64,000 bases of DNA from Gymnothorax reevesii (taxonomy: Eukaryota; Chordata; Actinopteri; Anguilliformes; Muraenidae). The notes under the pieces were generated by a model that was not told where the DNA came from, ran no database searches, and was given only the letters and a program-made list of their open reading frames with translations. Shown piece by piece: positions 44,203 through 56,164 of this stretch. The stretch's first letter is position 1. The number at the start of each line of letters is the position of its first letter. The stretch spans positions 11,718,313-11,782,312 of the forward strand of contig CM056578.1 of assembly GCA_029721435.1 (NCBI GenBank), given 5' to 3'. The position numbers and the translations under genes were made by a program.

Positions 44203-45338
44203 TGTCATGGTTATGGTTTTTGGTCATGTTTATGTTCATGTTCAGTGTTCATGATTTTGTCTTTTATTTATTCTTTTTGGTTATTGTAATTCTCAGGTTT
44301 TTAGTTCATTCCATTTCTCAGTTCCATTGCACTTGTCTCCCCTGTCTTGTAATCTAGTTGGTTCAGTCCGTCCTCCCTGTTTGCGTGCTCACTGACTTCG
44401 GGTGATTTAAGTGAAATCCAGTGTTTAAAATATTTCTTTGAAATCTCGATTTCTTCCTTCACCCTTCTGTGTTGATAACTAACAAGACTAACATTTGTGT
44501 TTCGTATCATAGTCCACTAACACTACTAATCCATGTATATAAGATTACTAACTTACTAATGAGCACTCCAGTTTAATATGTAAAGTTGCACCGCTACTAA
44601 TCTAGACTAATTACCTCTCCGCGATCGCCTTGTTCTAATCTCCGCCTCTTACTGAGCCATCCCTCTTCTTTGCTTTGTATTCAGCGAGAAACTCTTGCAC
44701 GTGCTCAATTACTCTCCCGCTCTTTATCAGTGCACGTAGAACTCCTGGACCGGAGCTGTTTAAATGTCATAGGCTGTTTGTGTGATTCCTGTTCGTATTT
44801 TGTCTCTCACCAATTTTCGTCGTAAGGGTTTCCCTCATGTGATTCTCCCGATGTAATTAGCCTCATTCCCCACAGCTGATCCCTGAATAGCATGTGACCT
44901 TTCCTGTGTGTATATTAGGAGACAGCTCTTGTCAGAACGGTGATCAATATTTCTTTGTGCAGAGCACCTCATATGCCATTGATTATTGTTTCGCTTCTAC
45001 TGGATAGTCTGACCTTGATTCTTGCCATAGCCTTTTTTGTACTATTTTTGTCTCTGGATTATGACCTATTTTTGTATGACCACAAGTTCTGTGTTTGGAT
45101 GCCCTGTGTATGACCATTGGCTTTGCCCATCGACTACGACTTTTTACCTATCGTTTTTGTACCTCTGCCCATCTGTCTTACTGGTTCTGACCCCTGCCTG
45201 TCTAGTCGATACTGTTTTTGGATTTCGTATTGTGGCTTGGAAATTCTTGTGTTTTTTGGCTTTGACTCGGATCCCATTAAAGGCATACGCTTTTTGGAAT
45301 TCTGTCTCTCGCGTGTAGTTCCTGAACTGTATGTCACA
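44203..45338 (+). mobile_element. Solo LTR related to the chromovirus LTR
   Basis: The 1136-bp block begins TGTCATGGTT and ends GTATGTCACA. It is flanked by GTTTG (44198-44202 and 45339-45343). It shares with the 12.4-kb LTR the segments TCTCCCCTGTCTTGT, GGGTGATTTA, TTACTAACTTACTAA, TCTCCGCCTC, GGACCGGAGCTGTT and CTTGTCAGA, all in the same order and orientation. It is clearly diverged, so it is a sister family or an older insertion. No internal sequence is left. Confidence 0.9.
44478..44611 (+). promoter_or_regulatory. Four ACTAAY pairs in the solo LTR
   Basis: ACTAAC/ACTAAT starts at 44478/44487, 44516/44525, 44547/44555 and 44596/44606, with spacings of 9, 9, 8 and 10 bp. The number of pairs equals that in the chromovirus LTR although spacings and flanks differ, suggesting the motif rather than the surrounding sequence is maintained. 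Confidence 0.45.
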
Positions 45339-45560
45339 GTTTGAGCTCATGAGTATGTTTGAATGTATGTGCGCTTGAGTGAATTGAGGAAATATTTGAG
45401 AATATGAATGTTTGCTTGAATATTTGTGTTTTTTTAATATTTAATAAGGAGTTTGAGTATGTGAGCGTATGTTTCAGTATGTGGGTGTTTGTGTTATATA
45501 TGTTCAAATATGTGAGTGCGTGTTTGAGTTTGTCAGTCTGGGTATGCCTGCAGTCATATA

Positions 45561-46099
45561 CATATGGAGCATTCTCTTCGTTAGACTGATCAGGCAAATG
45601 CGCCAGACTGCTGCAGAAACTAACACCATCTCAGTTCAGGTCTGGTTCAAGTTTGCCTTAGTCGACTCCTGATTGTGCAGTGCACTTCACATTACACGAA
45701 CTTTAGCTATTACCATGCACATGCAATTACTCTCATTAGCCTTGTCTCTCCATCTTATCTAAATACATTTCCATACATATACATGCTAAGTGGATGCAAA
45801 TTAACCAACTGCATCTTCTTATTTTTAGTACAAGGGCGATAGAATGTGTGTGTCAAGGCTTAACAAGCTCTTTTTGATAAAGGGCCGCATTTAGTTTAGA
45901 CGTTGTACAGACCTATTCCAACCAACCCTGCCCCCCCTCCCCAGTTCAACTTGACCACAAATAAGGATGTTGGCAGGAAAGAGAGCATGAGTTTACAGTT
46001 TTTGTGGTTTTACCTCAAGTGATGTGTTAGAATTTTGACAAAGAAAGAAAATAGGATGTAAAATGAATAGTGAACAGATGTTCAACAGGATGTAAGGTG
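45561..46099. other. No gene seen
   Basis: Unique-looking sequence; no features recognised. Confidence 0.4.
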
Positions 46100-46307
46100 C
46101 ACTGTTTTAAATTGACTGAATGTAACAGCTAAATTCAGGCATTGTCTCCTTGCTATTTTAACTGTAAGTAGAGTCTTGCTCACTTTTAACTGTGGTTTAT
46201 AGTTAACATACATGTTACAAACTAATTGTAAAATTACAGTTTAAAAAAAAAAAAAAAAAGGTGCCAGATAAAATAACTGGCAAAAAAGGGGCGAGTTTAT
46301 AATGGTG
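46100..46307 (+). mobile_element. MITE family C, copy 3
   Basis: CACTGTTTTAAATTGACTGA on the left and AACTGGCAAAAAAGG...GTTTATAATGGTG on the right form imperfect inverted ends. A run of about 16 A interrupts the right half. Confidence 0.8.
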
Positions 46308-48513
46308 TGGGGTTTGACTTCTTAAGATCCAATGTAGGTCACTAGAATGTTCTAAATTACACTCTAATGCTGATGTAATGCTGATCAACCCTGGTGACTG
46401 AAAGCAATGTGGTTCTGAAACACTGACTTGGGGAAAAAAAAAAGTTCTGGAAAAACTACTCCTCTGAACATTGATCAAATCACAAACAGCTGTGACCGTA
46501 GCTCATAGTCAGCCTCATGAACACCACATCCAGCGAGGTTTTCCCACGACACACCATGGATAACCCAGCAATCTCGCGGTTCACATCTGACTGGTCGCAG
46601 TGAGTTGTCCGAATGTTATTAATTTCACCCCAGACACTGACAAAATCACTGCTTGCCTCTGCTTTGTGACTCACTGTTGACAACATGATGAATTCTTGCA
46701 GTGTATAGTGTGCACAGTAATCAACATTCATTATTTCTTGTGATCTAAAAGCGTAATGTGTTTGAGTTCATTTGAGAGCGCCATACTGGGCTGGCAGCTG
46801 ACACACTATGCACATGCTCCAGCAGTCTTTTAGGGTCAAAACCATCTAAGGACTTCAGATTTAAATGTATTTTCATTCTTTGGTTGACAAATAGTTTTTA
46901 TCTGTATTCACACAGTGCATGTTTTGAATGCCTAGAACACATGATTTGCAATTCAAGCACTAGCACCCTGGCAGGTAACTGTTCATTTCCTTTGACAGAA
47001 GTGATTTGCTGTGGCCATCTACTGTCTCACTCATCCGATCTCGATTCAGATTATCTGCTTGCTAGACAGGCAGAAGTGTTTGTTTGTGTTTGCACCTGTC
47101 TGTCTGCCTGTTCTTCAGTCCAGTCAGCTGTCCATCAGCCTGTGCCTGTATCCGTCTCTGCATACAACTCATGAACGTGACCACTCCCGCAGTGAGGGGT
47201 TACAACCTGCATTCATGTTTATTTTTCAACTTTACTGCGGTACAACTTATTGCAGAGTCTTCTTCTCCAATTTCTCAGCTTAAATAAGTCAAGAGCAAAT
47301 AGTTCAGCATGACTCTGTATATTTGCGCAAGAGGGTATGAAAACTCATTTTGAGGGTTTCACGTTACATCTGTAAATGGCATTGAACAACATGCCCTTAC
47401 TACTGCAACTAGAAAGTATTAAAATGTGATGTCGATGTGACCTTGACATATAAATAAATTGGCAATTTTCCAAATGGTTCGACTTAAAAGCTTTGACTTT
47501 AAAGCATAAGTGGAGTTCTCAGGGTATTTTAAAGAGCTTAAGTGCACCTTCCTGAAAGATCTCTGGCAACATTCTGGCAGGGCAAAGTGTAGACAGCAGT
47601 CTGTTCATTCATTTCATGAGAAGATTCACAGACAATATCAATTCATAGGACAGGGAAGGAAAGAAAAATTCTAAGACTTCTGCATAGTTCACATTTTTGT
47701 CTCTTCACTTCGCAAAGGAAAAAAAAATCCTGACTTTATCATTGACGATTGCTGCATTTATTGAACTGACAGTCTTTGTCTGAGTCTGTCTCTTTGTCTG
47801 TCTGTTAGTCAGTATACCGGTCTGTCAGCTTCTCAGTATATTTGTCTGCATCTCAGGGAAGCTGTAAACATATAGGAGCGTGGGTAAACTAAAATAAACA
47901 TGAGTATAAGTTACCGTTCCTCTTTGAGCTGATATAGTGTAACTTTTGTTTCACCTGCCTACTAGCACATTTCCTGAGACTAGGAGATGTTGCATTTCAA
48001 ATGAGTGTGTTTACATGCATTTCAGCGGTACAGTTTGTCTGTTACATATACAGGAACATCAAAACCACAAAATTAAAGGAACGGTGGGCTTTAAACATGC
48101 TTTTGCATTAATGACGCTGAGACCAAGCTTGTATTATCATCCTCAAGTGAGTATGCCACATGTAATAACGGGTGCAACCAATATTAGTTTCAGGACATAT
48201 GAGATTAATATTCTTTGTCCAAGAAATGTATTCTCCTTAAATTTCTTATTCCGTTTATTGTGACATGTCAACTCATTTAGAGGTACAATAATCTCCATAA
48301 ATACAGTAAATTAAATATTATCTAAATGCTTTAAATAATATTCAATAATACTGTTATTCTTACTATCACTCCTGGAAAAATATAGCAAAAAGGAAATATG
48401 CTGTTATCTGATACTGAGTTGTAATAAGTCACGTATAAAGTAATTAATGAGCTATTAAATATTTAATAGCCCATATAAAATGTTATAAATGTACTGACAT
48501 AATGTATGGGGTC
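46308..48513. other. No gene seen
   Basis: Poly-A runs near 46435 and 47718. Short (GTCT)n iterations lie near 47765-47835. No coding motif. Confidence 0.4.
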
Positions 48514-48517
48514 TTAA

Positions 48518-48766
48518 TGGTCCCCGGACATGCTACTTGGTACACTGTCAATTAGCCATGACAAGACATTTCATAATCTATTCATCAGTGACGTCACATG
48601 AGGAAGTGACCACCTATAGGCCAGTAGGAGTGATCAACTTCAACCAATCAGTTAATCAGTTCCATATTTATTTTCGGTGGTCTCTGCCCCTTGTGATGTC
48701 ACAGACAGATTTTGAAATGTCTGGTAATGGCTTCTGGCTGTGCACTGAGTGACTTGAAAGGGACTT
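48518..48766. mobile_element. Kolobok-like MITE, TTAA-type
   Basis: The left TTAA (48514-48517) is followed by TGGTCCCCGGACATG. The right end (reverse complement) reads TTGAAAGTCCCTTTCAAGTC. The interior has GTGACGTCACATGAGG and TGTGATGTCACAGACAGATT, as in the element at 23130. The right TTAA appears mutated. Confidence 0.5.
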
Positions 48767-49524
48767 TCAATCCAAAATTTTGGATTGTAAGTAAATGTGG
48801 CAGGTTTGTATGGCAGCTTGGCTTGTCGAATAATAGAATTGTGTGGGATGATATGATCTTTACTTGAAAAAAAGATGGACAAGCTATTTTGCTTCTCATA
48901 TCCAGTATATTTTTCACTAGTTGTTTTCACAGTTAAATCAGTGCATTTCTGCACTAAACTAAAGGCAGTATTCTACATTTAATTTCATCTTCTGTCATTT
49001 AATCAATTAGGAGAAATAACCTACTGAGTGCTCTAAGGATGTGCCATTTGGGTTGCAGTTACCATAATTCACAATGCTATCGATGTGATACTGAGGGATT
49101 TCAGCTGTTCCACGGCTTATTGCTGCCTCCATCTTCAAGCTACAGTAAATGAGCAGCCGTGATTCTGAATCAGTCACATACTTAACTTTATTGATGAGCT
49201 CAGGTCCTGTTCATTGAGCAAATACACCTGGTTAATTAATCTACATGTATTTTACCACAACCGTTGGATAAAATGCTAGCTTATTCATCAGTGATAAGGT
49301 CATTAATGCGTACAAGGACACCAGAGAATTGTGCAGACAAGGCCTTGATTAATGTCACATAGATATACTGTGAGGCCATAAATACATGGCCAATGACATG
49401 AATTTTAAATACCGTTATATGTGCCCACTGTGGCTGCCCTTTTTGAAGGGATGCTTAAAATAGTAAAAATACACAATGGTCAGGTAAATTCCCCCTAAGA
49501 CACATTCTTGTCAGTATATACATA
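48767..49524. other. No gene seen
   Basis: AT-rich, unique-looking; GGTTAATTAATC near 49231 is the only notable motif. Confidence 0.4.
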
Positions 49525-51050
49525 CAGTTGCAAGAAAAATTATTCACCCCCCATCGCATATTGGGTTTAATAGCAACATTTACAAAACTTTGAGCTGTTG
49601 GTGATAAACAGATTAAAACAGAACATTTTACATAGCTTAACACAATTAAGTAATTTCTCCAAATTTAACACAAAATGCCATTTTTACTGACTACTGCAGT
49701 CACAAAATTATTCAACCCCCGAAATAGAATCCCTCATAAGAGCAAATTTGCAAATGAGGTGTTGTCTCAAGCACACCAAATGCAGCTAATCAAGAGCTTA
49801 ATTAGTTGCATCAGGTTTGCTTGAGATAGAACAAATACTTGCACTCGCTAAGGGTTTGTTGACAATGACAATGATTACATATTAGAAATATGGCTGTCAA
49901 AAGAATTGTCCAAAAAGCTAATATTGGAGATCATTTCCTGGCACAAACAAGGAATAGGATACAAAAAGGCAGCACAGGCACTGAATGTTCATAGAGATGC
50001 AGTTTGAAGCATAGTTCACAAGTTCAGAGTTAAAGGAAGAGTGGCTACAGTACCAGGATGTGGCAGAAAGAGGAAGCTGTCAATGGCTGTCACCAGATTC
50101 CTGAGGAGACGGGTGGTCAAAAACCCTTGATTGACTGCAGGAGACCCACAGCAAGACTTGGAGGCAGGAGGCACTGAGGTTTCAGTTTGCACAGTAGGGC
50201 ACATACTAGACGTTGAAGGTCTCCTAGACACACACCACAACTGATCCAAAAGCACAAGCTCCAATCTGCTCAAAACCATATAAATAGGTCACAGAAGTTT
50301 GTGGATATTGTTCTGTGGAATGATGAAACAAAACTGGTATATTTCGAGCTTATGAATCAGTGGTATGTCTGCAGGAGGAAAGAAGCATATGCTGTAAAGT
50401 ACACCCTGCATACAGTGAAGAATTGTGGGGGCTTTTTGATGCTCTGAGGCTGCCTTGCTTCCTCTGGCACAGGAAAGCTGCAAAGTGTGGAGGGTGAGAT
50501 GGATTCAGTCAAGTACCAGGATATCCAAGGAAAAAGGTCATGTCGTCTGTAGGGAAGCTGACGCTTGGGCATCATTGGACCTTCCAATAGGACAATGATC
50601 CTAAGCATACCTCAACATCCACCAAGGCTTGGTTTCAGAAGAAGTCTGGGAAGATTCGAGAGCCCATCACCGTCGCCTCACTTGAACTCCATAAAAAAAT
50701 CTCTGGTAGGATTTGAAGAACACAGTTGCAGGATGCAAACCCTAGGATATTAGTGAACTGGAGGCCATGGTCCATGAGGACTGGGCTAAGATTCCTTGGG
50801 AATGCTGCCAAAAGCTGACATCTGCCTATGCATCACATTTCCAGCTGGTCATCGCCGCAAAAGGGTTTTCTACTATGTATTAAAGATGCTTTTCATGAAG
50901 GGGTTGAATAATTTTGAGCCTGCAGTAGTCATTAAAAGTGATATTTTGTGTTGTATTTGGAGAAGCCACTTGTAATATGTGTTTTGTTGAGCTATTTAAA
51001 TTGTTCTTGTTTGATTTGTTCATTGGAAATAGCAGAAAGTTTGTAAATTT
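49525..51050 (+). mobile_element. Tc1-like transposon, heavily decayed, right end truncated
   Basis: The left end CAGTTGCAAGAAAAATTATT follows a TA (49523-49524). Inverted sequence pairs about 49600-49740 with about 50890-51045 (for example GACTACTGCAG, AAAATTATTCAACCCC, TTCTCCAAAT). The outermost part of the right inverted repeat is missing. Confidence 0.75.
49890..50880 (+). pseudogene. Tc1-like transposase remnant
   Basis: Pieces such as MAVKRIVQKANIGDHFLAQT near the start, LWNDETKLVYFE (first catalytic Asp) and IGPSNRTMILSIPQH lie in different frames separated by many stops. The positions of these blocks between the inverted ends match a Tc1 transposase gene. It cannot be expressed as a protein. 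Confidence 0.7.
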
Positions 51051-51094
51051 TGCCTCAGCCACTGCAATAAGGGCTAAATCACCTAAATCACCAT

Positions 51095-52882
51095 AGTCTG
51101 ATGACTGGGCGGGAAACACATTTGAAGCAGAAGGCTTTTGGGGTACGCCCGGTAAGCACTGGTGAGAATCTGCCGACAATGGTCCGAGGAGGGACAAACT
51201 GTGATTTGGTGACCAGGATTTGGGAGCCTAAGGTGTACATCCATGCACGAGGGCAATGAAGGCTAAACTGTCTGGTCCTAACAGAGAGAGGGTCCACTAC
51301 GGCACAGTAAAAGGTGCAAAAAATTTTAATGATGGGTTGTGGGTAGAATGCATCTCAACAGAGCACAATGGACTCAGCTGGGTATTTGGCTTCTTTGCTG
51401 CAGACAGGTCAGAGTATTTATTCTGACCCTTGTCCAGCATGAAAAGTAGCCCTCAATCAGCAAATGAGCTTTTGAACTCAGCCTTGAAGCATTGAAAAAA
51501 GTCACCTGGTCCAATGTGTTTCCTCTTACATTATGTACATTCGCTGGGTACATGAGGGCAACAGGATGCACTTTGGGAAGACGCCAAGCTAGTGAAGGGA
51601 GTGTGATGCTCTGGGAAAAGTTCTGCAGGGAACGACAGGTCCGGTCATTCAAGTGGATATCAACTTGGCACATGCCACCTCCATAAACATTGTTACTGAT
51701 CACATCACTTCATGGCAACAGTATTCCCCAATGGCAGAGGCCTCTTTCAGCAAATTTTTTATCAAACTTATTTCAGTCAGGTATACTTTTTCAAAACCCT
51801 AAATTATTTTATCATCTGCAGCAGATTCATTTGCAATATATGAATTTGGCAGCATGGCTCTGTTCTAGGGCCTCCCCGCCCTACCACGCGTATGCAGGAA
51901 AAGCCAGTGGGCAGGGAGAGCCAAAAACCTGCCTTTCCATGCATACGCCTGAAAGCCATTGGTGGAGAGAGCAGCAGCAAACCCCAAGGGGCACATAACA
52001 GAGCAGCATCAGTGACCTGCATCGTTATTTAACAAGTCAGATCAGGGATGGGCAACGAGGGCCGTATCTGTCCCTGGTTTTCACACCAACTTCTGGCTTT
52101 AATTGGTTGATTATTTAAATTAGCCAAACTATTCATGAAATCTGACATTCATGGCACATTTCTTTAAATTATCATGAATGACCACCAAAGACTGTTCTTG
52201 TCTCCCTACATAAAACATTTTTCTTTGATCAAACCTTTGCACAAATTTGTATTTGTGTATGCAACCAATTAACTCAATTAGTCAGGGTAATTGATAGAAA
52301 TAAAAACCCGCATACACACCGGCCCTCCAGGACTGGAGTTGCCCATGCCTGAGTCAGATACACATGCAAAGGGGGAGCTGGGGATGGAGGTGGGTTGCAA
52401 ATGAACAGAGAAAGTAGCAATAGTAGGCAGGCAAAGCATCTTTACATATGAGCCTTGTTCATGATTCGCCAATTGAGTGCCTGGAGGGAATCAGCTGAGC
52501 TGTCAGCTGATTTAGACTTGGCTTGAAATCTGTACCATCACTAATGATGGCAGGCTTGCGAGCTAGGCGTGAATCTGTGGCCTGCCTGAAATAAGGCTGT
52601 GCTCAACGATTGATTAAAAAGACGTCACCATCGTCTCGAAATCCCCCAGAACTCGATTACTCAATCTGATCTGCAGGACATGCTGGAACAAAGAATCTGA
52701 TCCATGGATGCTCCATCACACAACTTATAGGATTCACTGCTGATGTCTTGGTGCCAGATACCACAGGGCTCTTCAGAAGTCATGTAGAGTCCATGGCTCA
52801 TTCGGTCGGAGCTCCTCTGGTGGCACACGGAGGACCAACAGCATATTAGGCAGGTGGTCATATTGTTTTGGTTCATTGATGT
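51095..52882 (+). pseudogene. Second decayed Tc1-like transposon/transposase, interrupted
   Basis: Left part (about 51095-51756): text equivalent to the N-terminal and central transposase, ending GGCCTCTTTCAGCA, just before the second catalytic motif. Right part (about 52595-52882): the C-terminal end, TGGTGCCAGATACCACAGG..ACCAACAGCATATTAGGCAG, then the end sequence GGTCATATTGTTTTGG..GATGTA. About 840 bp of unrelated DNA separates them and the QDN segment is lost. I recognise this as a common fish Tc1 family from its DNA text; the left inverted end was not found. Confidence 0.6.
52043..52351. mobile_element. hAT MITE with 8-bp target duplication
   Basis: The ends CAGGGATGGGCAAC and (reverse complement) CAGGCATGGGCAAC are inverted repeats. 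AGTCAGAT flanks both sides (52035-52042 and 52352-52359), the 8-bp duplication diagnostic of hAT. The 309-bp interior is non-coding. It sits in the DNA that interrupts the Tc1 remnant. Confidence 0.92.
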
Positions 52883-53149
52883 ACATGAATGCCTGTTAAT
52901 TTTGTATGAAAAGGCACATCAGGCACTAGGGGTGAAAGGGGCAGATGTTGAAACCTCGATATCTGAGCGTGTGCCTGGTTAGTAGGCTGCCGGTGTCGCA
53001 GCCTTAGGGAGCGTAAAATCTCATTTCTATGGCATTTGATGCGACAAAGCGACTTGCATACGCACCGTTGAATGTAATCAAAAGCGGTGTGAGCAAATTG
53101 ACAGCTGGGGGGAAGGGGGGTGGCGCTCAGGGGGGATGGTGGCCCCCTA

Positions 53150-53720
53150 TCATTAATTAACGGCAGAATCAACACGCCACAGGCGGCGGATCACAGCAAA
53201 CAAGGCGCGGGCGAGCAGGGAGGCACACGACGTGGAGAAATTACAAACTCCGGCTTCCAATTAAACTTCACAGGCCTGATTTGATCCTCGGTATAGCCAC
53301 CTGGAATCTGGCGCGGTTGATGGGCACGCACCCTACGGAAAAAGCAGTCTGAATCGGGCGCCGTTCTGCTTTTATTTCCTCATTACGCATCGTCTTTTCA
53401 TGTTACGGGGCTGTGCGTTCGTCAGACGTGTGTAGATCGCCACGGGCGTATTTATATCGCAAGTTTGCGAATATTTGTATATCCATTCCACAGTCCCGTA
53501 TCCTCATTATTTCCCGTCACTAAACTCGCGTTTAGATTTTCCCTGGTTTGTTCTCGGCAAATTATGCCGTCGCTCAGGATGGAACGCGCCATTAATAGAC
53601 TGGAAAAGCCTGCGTCTGTTCGCCGCCAGAAAAAGCAGATTCTCGCAGCAAGTCAACCCTGTTCCTCATGCGCCCTGGAGAGCTGTAGCGCAGATGGTGA
53701 CTCTTAACCCACGTGCAGCG
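53150..53720. other. CpG-containing segment, no exon recognised
   Basis: CpG is noticeably more frequent here than in the surroundings (GGCGGCGGATC, GCGCGGTTGATGG, ATCGCCACGGGCG). The 129-codon + frame at 53475-53864 and its overlap at 53465-53707 show no known domain. A promoter, unrecognised 5' exon or conserved element is possible. Confidence 0.35.
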
Positions 53721-53879
53721 GTACAAGTCATACAACGAGGGTCACTGAGCTCGCTTTTTATGCCACTGTCTTCATATCATATTTTATGGTACTGGATTTC
53801 TATGTTTTGTTTACTATTCCCTGAAATAGCAAGAGGAATCATCTGTGACGTTTTCAACATCTGAAATGTTTGTTTTAAA

Positions 53880-54360
53880 TGGCAGAATTAATTCAATTTA
53901 TTGTGACACACCTGCTTTCAGTAAATTATCATGAATCTAAATGAAAAATGGGAAAAGATTCGGGATTCTGTAATTATGTTGAGATGAAAAGCAGTGCGAA
54001 GTTCAATGTGCAATTAAGGATTCTAAGAATAGCAACCAATTGAAATTAGTAGGAAAAATAAAGGAATTACTCCAGCTAACATAAGCAAACGGCAACAAAA
54101 GAGCTCAGATTAATTGTACTCCCGTCGTAGGAATAATGTGAAGCCATCCATTCACTTGAGTTGTTTGATTTTCCTTCAAACTGAAATGACTCATTTAATG
54201 AAATGGCTGATGGGTCAAAAGCAAAATGCACCCCTATGCTGTGCAGTATTCAAGCAACAACTTTCCTCTGCAAACCTTTATAATCATCCTTTCTGCTCGG
54301 GGAAAGCGACCCTCCATAGGGAGGGAATTAGCCTTTTCAGGGCTCAAATGCTTCACTAAT
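53880..54360. other. Candidate conserved non-coding element
   Basis: Unique-looking, balanced AT-rich DNA with repeated AATTAATT, TTTAATGAAATGG and CAATTAAGG motifs. There is no repeat signature and no frame of note. The call rests only on texture. Confidence 0.25.
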
Positions 54361-55804
54361 TGCTTTGAAAAATGAAAAGAAAAAAATTCTTACTCATTGC
54401 ATTCTCCAGCTGAAATTTACAGAGCGGTGGGGCTAATTCTGTTTTTTTTTTTTTATTTATTTATTTATTTTTTTTTAGGGGGCAAAACTGTCAAACAGTA
54501 AGCTCACGCTAACCTGTAATTAACCTCTCGCTCTCCCCCTCTAGGTCCCCCAGGGAAAAGCACAGTCAGCCCCCTGAGATAGATGAGCTTGTTTACAGGC
54601 TAATCGTTCTGCTGCAGGTAAATGATGCTGTCTTGTAGAGCGCATCTACTCACACTGACCTCCACCCCCACATGAAACATATGCGTTTCACCCCAAAAAC
54701 TAAACCAGCTGAGAAGGAACCTTATTCTGACATCCCCCGATCAACATCAGCGTGGGAAGATTTTCAGTTTTTTTACTCGGGAAAAAAAGCCAGTACTGAG
54801 GCACAAATTGGATTGCGGTATTATTTAACTTGCCAACCTTCCTGCCGAAAAATAATTCCACTGAGGTACGTCCTCATAATCGCTGTGGTTTGTGTATGAA
54901 CTTTATAGTACTTTGTGTGGTCATTACTTTCAGTCTCTCCATATAATTATCACCCACGAGGGTCCAAACAGCGCACAGAAATGACTGCAATCAAGTATAA
55001 TCTTTGAAAAAATTGAGTGGAAAAACAGCATTACGGCACAAAACCCTTCTGGCGTTTTTGTTCTGCCCTAAATTGTGTCATCTGATGTAAACACATTGAC
55101 TTCCTGCCTTTGCAAGCAGATGCAGAAATAAGTGCGAAGATTGAAACAAGGTGGTGCATCACTAATATGAGAGGAGATTTTATCCTTGTGTTGTTTGGTG
55201 ACTGACAGCTCCCTGAGCAGTGGATCTTATGTAATGCTGAGAGATTCAACAGCACAAAGCAGGCTTCTTAATCAGGCCCTTGAGGTATAGTGTTCATCAC
55301 CTACATAGCAACAGACTAAAAATATATTTTCCTCTCTTCTCTGGTTTCTGAGGCATATTCTGAAGGAATTCAGAAAAAAGCAGTAAGAGACTGTATCTTT
55401 CAGAAACTCGGCGCATCCCACAGTTCCATGGACCTGCTGTCTGGTTCCAGGGTTCTGCTAACGCCTTCAAATCACCTGTCGGATATTCGCTGCTATTTCT
55501 GCGCTTCTGCAACGAAACGTTGCGTGACGTCTGCGCTTTTTGGAAGTGTAAACATAACACACGAACCGATGCCCAGCTGCATCAAGTCAATTGTATTTTT
55601 GTGATCCATGCTGCGTAAATCTGTTTAAAAAGATGATTGAAAGAGTAAAAAAAGCAAGTGCAAAAACCTGGCTAACAGTCCGAAAGAGTGAAATATATGA
55701 ATAACCCCCATTGCAGTTTTACCTCCGGTCAAGTAACACCTGGATTTGAGTTTTCAAGGTCAACACGAGAAAATAGCTCTGGACCAAGTTTTGAATCACA
55801 CACT
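54361..55804. other. No gene seen
   Basis: A T-rich and (TTTA)n tract lies at 54441-54477. Otherwise the DNA is unique-looking without coding motifs. Confidence 0.4.
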
Positions 55805-56164
55805 GGCAATGTTTTACAATAAGGGCACATTAATCAACATTGGCTGATACTGTAAGACATATTAACTATCAGATTATTAACAGTGAACTAAAGGGTCTAC
55901 TAATCATTTACTAATGGTGTTCATATTAAGTAAGGTATTAATTTATACATCATTGAAAAGTTTGATAGTTTGAGGTGTCGCTTAAGGGATGCGTAGGAGA
56001 TGTTTTCAACTTCATAATAAGGATGCCAAAGAGCATTAATAAATGGTAAGTTAAGGTTACCTAATGTGTATTTAGCTGTCTTGTGCATTAGATAACTGTT
56101 AATGAATTTGCAGTTAATGCTTATTACTGCATTAACTAATATACCCTTATTGTAAAGTGTTACC
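55805..56164. mobile_element. MITE with GGTAACACTTTACAATAAGG-type ends
   Basis: The left end GGCAATGTTTTACAATAAGG and the right end (reverse complement) GGTAACACTTTACAATAAGG are inverted repeats. The interior is rich in ATTAAC/GTTAAT motifs arranged palindromically. Ends of this type are common in fish MITEs. The target duplication was not resolved. Confidence 0.75.

Larger units (their letters stand above)
43456..45560. repeat. TGAG/TGTT-rich minisatellite, split by a solo LTR
   Basis: After a (GT)n run, degenerate iterations of about 20-24 bp (GTGTTTGAGTATGTGAGCAT type) fill 43490-44202 and resume at 45343-45560 on the other side of the LTR. The strand lacks stop codons in several frames only because of the repeat, so the overlapping minus-strand frames are not genes. 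Confidence 0.8.

Noticed and set aside
43613..44208. Several overlapping minus-strand frames rich in H, T, S, N
   Set aside because: They are translations of the TGAG-rich minisatellite and change with the frame without any constraint.
53475..53864. 129-codon plus-strand frame in the CpG-containing block
   Set aside because: No recognisable domain and an overlapping frame of similar quality; left as a possible promoter or exon region instead of a gene.
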